Assembly: GCA_022414725.1 (NCBI GenBank)
Contig: CM039464.1
Coordinates: 45,542,312 to 45,606,311 of the forward strand
Reading direction: 5' to 3'
DNA length: 64,000 bases
Origin: Microglena sp. YARC
Taxonomy: Eukaryota > Chlorophyta > Chlorophyceae > Chlamydomonadales > Chlamydomonadaceae
Below, one piece after another: positions 63,568 through 64,000 of this stretch; position 1 is the first letter of the stretch; every line of letters begins with the position of its first letter. The position numbers and the translations under genes were made by a program. Below the pieces are notes generated by a model, which worked only from the letters and a program-made list of their open reading frames with translations, searched no databases and was not told where the DNA came from.

Positions 63568-63878
63568 TTATGGAGGGGGAGGATCAATCAGTATTTTTTG
63601 GTTCGCTCTGTTGCATTGCAGGCAACACAGATGGCAATTCGATTTGATATGAGGCAGGGCGTTGTCCTCTCTGTCTACAGTACATTGGTTTTTGAATGTT
63701 TTTCTACTCCCATGTACTGTTGGCATTTCCTGCAAATTCTATTATTTTCCTTTTTGTAAAGCTCTATGCACCAATCAACAGTGATGTAATTTTTGCAAGG
63801 CACGAAGTTCTTGTCTCGTTTCCTGTCTTGTTTCTTGTAGCCGCAAATCTTCCCGTTGAAGAACTCTACCAAGTTCAT
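63568..63878 (-). CDS. HNH-type zinc-binding endonuclease-like protein
   Basis: Starts MNLVEFFNGKICGYKK; 68 codons later a frame break near 63680 leads into TVDREDNALPHIKSNCHLCC, then LQCNRANQK and a stop at 63568. CRKC before and CLQC after, with DREDN, His and Asn between them, form the usual zinc/HNH pattern (CxxC ... VDRxDN ... H ... N ... CxxCN). Such small HNH proteins are frequent in algal Polinton-like viruses. Stop to integrase ATG is 18 bp, a virus-like spacing. Role in packaging, recombination or homing is unknown. Confidence 0.65.
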
Positions 63879-64000
63879 ATCAGCATGTATAGCGGTGCTC
63901 TCACGCGTTTTATGACTTGGTGACTACTTATGTACTCCCTTAGAACTATCGGCTCTCCTGAGCCAGCTTCCCGTGGGACTGAGTCATCTTGAGATGACTC
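63879..64000. other. Region upstream of the HNH gene, window edge
   Basis: Likely promoter region of the HNH gene on the minus strand. The last bases include GAGTCATCTTGAGATGACTC, a 20-bp palindrome ending at 64000. No further gene is visible. Confidence 0.4.

Larger units (their letters stand above)
61881..64000 (-). mobile_element. Polinton-like virus/virophage-type integrated element, partial
   Basis: From 61881 the composition changes to AT-rich with tightly spaced minus-strand genes (HNH protein, 18 bp, integrase). This is the organisation of Polinton-like viruses and virophages integrated in algal genomes. The 592 bp from 61881 to 62472 lack genes and contain TACCGTGGGCGG repeats near 62024-62062 and GAGGAAGTCA repeats (62231, 62409, 62423), as expected of a terminal region. 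No capsid, ATPase or polymerase gene is inside the window, so the class rests on the integrase and HNH protein. Confidence 0.65.

Overview
The window is eukaryotic nuclear DNA. Genes are split by GT-AG introns (one intron probably uses a GC donor), repeats dominate, and prokaryotic gene packing appears only in the last 1.5 kb. Three things together suggest a unicellular green alga: an RWP-RK transcription-factor gene, a Ser/Thr kinase resembling the Aurora-like/CALK kinases of algae, and a Polinton-like virus fragment with an integrase and an HNH protein. The species call is inference. I recognised no free-standing tRNA, rRNA or CRISPR array.

Layout. 1-2.24 kb: minisatellite and unassigned DNA. 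2.24-11.2 kb (+): a kinase gene whose exons are each followed or preceded by degenerate copies of themselves. 11.4-24 kb: SINEs, hAT-like MITEs, a fold-back element family, a 1.06-kb inverted-repeat transposon, several minisatellite arrays and a few orphan exon candidates. 23.6-30.4 kb (-): an RWP-RK gene with the RWP-RK exon repeated four times and junction-derived repeats filling its introns. 31.8-36.5 kb (-): scattered exon candidates, one starting an RRM-like domain, between microsatellites and long C/G homopolymers. 36.5-42.4 kb: a direct-repeat pair, a duplicated exon pair, a SINE and AT-rich repeats. 42.45-49.68 kb: a GTGGT satellite with a recurring punctuating motif, then a gap of exactly 1,000 N. 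50.68-61.88 kb: a head-to-tail array of about 2.4-kb Tc1/mariner-like units. 61.88-64.0 kb: the Polinton-like element, joined abruptly to the truncated last Tc1 unit.

The strongest biological signal is a shared rule in the introns of the two main genes. Each repeat array next to an exon is built from that exon's boundary. Arrays after an exon repeat its last 20-60 nt plus the 5' splice site. Arrays before an exon repeat the 3' splice site plus its first 20-60 nt. Intron 3 of the kinase and the intron that splits the RWP-RK domain show both halves, so dozens of candidate splice sites sit in polar order. Similar arrays with one GTGAG-type site per unit occur at 11.8-12.4, 17.2-18.6 and 20.4-22.5 kb.

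Many reading frames break at single-base indels in homopolymers, and copies next to the gap are worse than distant ones. This looks like under-polished long-read assembly, so frameshifts here should not be read as proof of pseudogenes.
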